Shown in pieces: positions 5,838 through 7,233 of a stretch of DNA of 7,233 nt. The stretch's first letter is position 1. The number at the start of each line of letters is the position of its first letter. Source of the DNA: an uncultured Collinsella sp. (GTDB taxonomy: Bacteria; Actinomycetota; Coriobacteriia; Coriobacteriales; Coriobacteriaceae). The stretch spans positions 1 to 7,233 of the forward strand of contig CAAECP010000168.1 of NCBI GenBank assembly GCA_900754385.1, given 5' to 3'. The translations under genes and the position numbers were made by a program. The notes under the pieces are model-generated. The model worked only from the letters and a program-made list of their open reading frames with translations. It was not told the DNA's origin and did not search any database.

Positions 5838-6074
5838 ATGGCAGATCAGAAGACCTTCGAGCGCGTTTGCGACGTTATCCGCGAGACCGCCGGCCTTGAC
5901 GACGTCGAGATGAAGCCCGAGTCCACGCTCGAGGAGATTGGTCTCGACAGTCTGGGCACCGTCGAGATCCTCGTCGCCGTCGAGGATGAGTTTGGCATCC
6001 AGCTCGATACCGAGGAGAACCCCAAGACGGTCGGCGAGTTCGCCGATACGGTCGAGGCGGCATTGGAGAAGTAG
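5838..6074 (+). CDS. acpP: Acyl carrier protein
   Basis: ACP carries growing acyl chains on a 4'-phosphopantetheine arm during fatty-acid synthesis. The 78-aa product is acidic and full length, with the attachment site Ser38 in GLDSLGTVEI. The rest of the four-helix pattern is normal (STLEEIGLDS, EDEFGIQLDTEE, TVGEFADTVE). The residue two after Ser38 is Gly, where the very common sequence is DSLD. In E. coli that Asp is part of the acidic helix II face that partner enzymes contact. AAAGGAG at 5824-5830 gives a strong translation start 7 nt before ATG, suiting the large amounts of ACP needed. fabK begins 2 nt after the stop. The position inside the fab operon makes a dedicated primary-metabolism ACP more likely than a polyketide or lipoteichoic-acid carrier. 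Confidence 0.95.
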   Translation: MADQKTFERVCDVIRETAGLDDVEMKPESTLEEIGLDSLGTVEILVAVEDEFGIQLDTEENPKTVGEFADTVEAALEK

Positions 6075-6076
6075 AG

Positions 6077-7021
6077 ATGCTCAAGACTTCTCTCTGCGAT
6101 CTGCTCGGCATCGAAAAGCCCGTGTTCCAAGGCGGTATGGCCTGGATTGCCGATGCCTCGCTGGCGTCCGCAGTGTCCGAGGCGGGCGGCTTGGGGATTA
6201 TCGCGGCCATGAACGCCGACGCCAACTGGCTGCGCGACCAGATTCACGAGCTGCGCGCCAGGACGGATAAGCCCTTTGGCGTGAACGTCATGCTCATGAG
6301 TCCGTTTGCCGACGAGGTCGCGCAGGTTGTGATTGACGAGCAAGTGCCGGTCGTCGTGACGGGCGCCGGCAATCCCACCAAGTATATGAAGGCGTGGAAC
6401 GAGGCGGGCATCAAGGTCATCCCGGTCGTTGCCTCGGTGGCGCTGGCGCGCCTCGTGGCGCGTCGTGGAGCCACGGCGGTTGTTGCCGAGGGCACCGAAT
6501 CGGGCGGCCATATTGGCGAGACCTCGACGATGGCACTGGTGCCGCAGGTCGTCGATGCGGTCGACATTCCCGTCGTGGCTGCCGGCGGTATTGCCGACGG
6601 CCGCGGCATGGCGGCCGCCTTTATGCTGGGCGCCGCCGGCGTGCAGGTGGGTACGCGCTTTCTGATCGCAGACGAGTGCACCGTATCGGAGCAGTACAAG
6701 GAGATGGTCCTGAAGGCCAACGACACCTCGACGCGTGCGACCGGCCGCTCGACGGGACACCCGGTGCGTGCCCTCAAGAGCCCCTTTACCAACGCCTACG
6801 CTAAGAGCGAGGCGGCGGGCGCAAGCGTCGAGGAGCTCGGGGCCATGGGCACGGGCGCCCTTCGCAAGGCCGCCAAGGACGGTAATTACGAAGAGGGTTC
6901 GTTTTTGTGTGGACAGATTGCCGGCATGGTTAGCGAGCGCCAGAGCGCACGTGAAATCGTCGACGACCTGGTCGATGGCGCCGAGCGCGTCCTGAAGGGT
7001 GCGTCCGCATGGGTAGCGTAG
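6077..7021 (+). CDS. fabK: Enoyl-ACP reductase II (FMN-dependent FabK)
   Basis: FabK reduces trans-2-enoyl-ACP to acyl-ACP with NAD(P)H through a bound FMN, the final step of each elongation cycle. It belongs to the nitronate monooxygenase-like TIM-barrel family, unrelated to FabI. The 314-aa product shows PVFQGGMAWIADASLASAVS (15-34), GGLGIIA (37-43), KPFGVNVML (65-73), EGTESGGHIG (138-147) with the conserved His145, AAGGIADGRG (168-177) and GVQVGTRF (188-195), all typical of FabK. A plain nitronate monooxygenase is the alternative, but the GGHIGETSTMALVPQV segment and the place between acpP and fabD favour FabK. GGAG at 6065-6068 lies inside the end of acpP, so translation is probably coupled. 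The 3' end overlaps fabD by 13 nt. Confidence 0.93.
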   Translation: MLKTSLCDLLGIEKPVFQGGMAWIADASLASAVSEAGGLGIIAAMNADANWLRDQIHELRARTDKPFGVNVMLMSPFADEVAQVVIDEQVPVVVTGAGNPTKYMKAWNEAGIKVIPVVASVALARLVARRGATAVVAEGTESGGHIGETSTMALVPQVVDAVDIPVVAAGGIADGRGMAAAFMLGAAGVQVGTRFLIADECTVSEQYKEMVLKANDTSTRATGRSTGHPVRALKSPFTNAYAKSEAAGASVEELGAMGTGALRKAAKDGNYEEGSFLCGQIAGMVSERQSAREIVDDLVDGAERVLKGASAWVA

Positions 7022-7233
7022 CGTTTCTGTTTGCCGGCCAGGGCGCCCAGCACCCCGCGATGGGCGTCGACCTGATCGAGGCATCGCCGGCGGCCGCCGA
7101 GGTGTTCGCCATTGCCGATGAGGTGCGCCCGGGGACGAGCGAGCAGTGCCGAAGTGCTTCCAAGGAGGAGCTCTCGCAGACCGAGAACACGCAGCCGTGC
7201 GTGTTCGTTCACGACCTGGCAGCGGCTGCCGCC
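7009..7233 (+). CDS. fabD: Malonyl-CoA:ACP transacylase, N-terminal part
   Basis: FabD moves malonyl from CoA to ACP, supplying the extender unit for FabH and the later condensing enzymes. Only the first 75 residues are in the window; the gene runs off the right edge and should be about 300 aa in full. The N-terminus VAFLFAGQGAQHPAMGVDL carries the GQG-Q motif of the family (normally FPGQGSQ). The segment LSQTENTQPCVFVHDLA matches the conserved TxxTQPA region. The catalytic GHSLG Ser motif is expected just beyond the edge. ATG at 7009 lies inside the end of fabK, with AAGGG at 6995-6999 as ribosome binding site, so the genes overlap by 13 nt and are likely translationally coupled. Confidence 0.93.
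   Translation, partial: MGSVAFLFAGQGAQHPAMGVDLIEASPAAAEVFAIADEVRPGTSEQCRSASKEELSQTENTQPCVFVHDLAAAAA

Noticed and set aside
5846..7084. 412-codon open frame antisense to acpP, fabK and fabD
   Set aside because: It is a shadow frame: the + strand genes have clear family motifs, and the antisense product is rich in Arg, His and Gly with no recognisable domain.

Overview
The window looks like chromosomal DNA from a GC-rich, Gram-positive-type bacterium with strong Shine-Dalgarno sites and several TTG starts. Compact ribosomal proteins, a FabK-type enoyl reductase and the order fabH-acpP-fabK-fabD suggest a gut actinobacterium of the Coriobacteriia (Collinsella-like). This placement is an inference from gene content and composition; no 16S rRNA or other decisive marker is present.

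Bases 1-346 carry no convincing gene but are rich in structure. A perfect 36-bp inverted repeat has arms at 1-36 and 106-141, with a smaller interrupted hairpin inside it. A rho-independent terminator-like hairpin follows, and its 5' half overlaps the right arm of the large repeat. Next comes a good sigma70-type promoter (TTGACG-17-TATCCT) whose -10 lies in one arm of a second interrupted inverted repeat, and then a leader of about 90 nt.

Bases 347-3759 are a translation operon on the + strand: rpsL (S12), rpsG (S7), fusA (EF-G) and rpsJ (S10), closed by a strong terminator at 3779-3820. There is no tuf gene, and S10 is not followed by rplC, so the usual str/S10 arrangement is cut short here. 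S12 has Arg at position 88, where most bacteria have Lys, and EF-G has NKYD in place of NKMD.

Bases 3874-4650 (- strand) encode a biotin protein ligase without the DNA-binding domain. It diverges from a fatty-acid synthesis operon on the + strand: fabH, acpP, fabK and a fabD cut by the window end. The link makes sense, because biotin ligase activates acetyl-CoA carboxylase, which supplies the malonyl-CoA that FabD loads onto AcpP. FabH then condenses malonyl-ACP with acetyl-CoA, and FabK performs the last reduction of each cycle. The 176-bp divergent intergenic region holds a perfect 14-bp direct repeat that could be a shared operator.

Most of the window is housekeeping DNA. The least explained parts are the structured leader of the rpsL operon and the repeated motif between birA and fabH. 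I see no CRISPR array, tRNA, rRNA, transposase gene or defence system.
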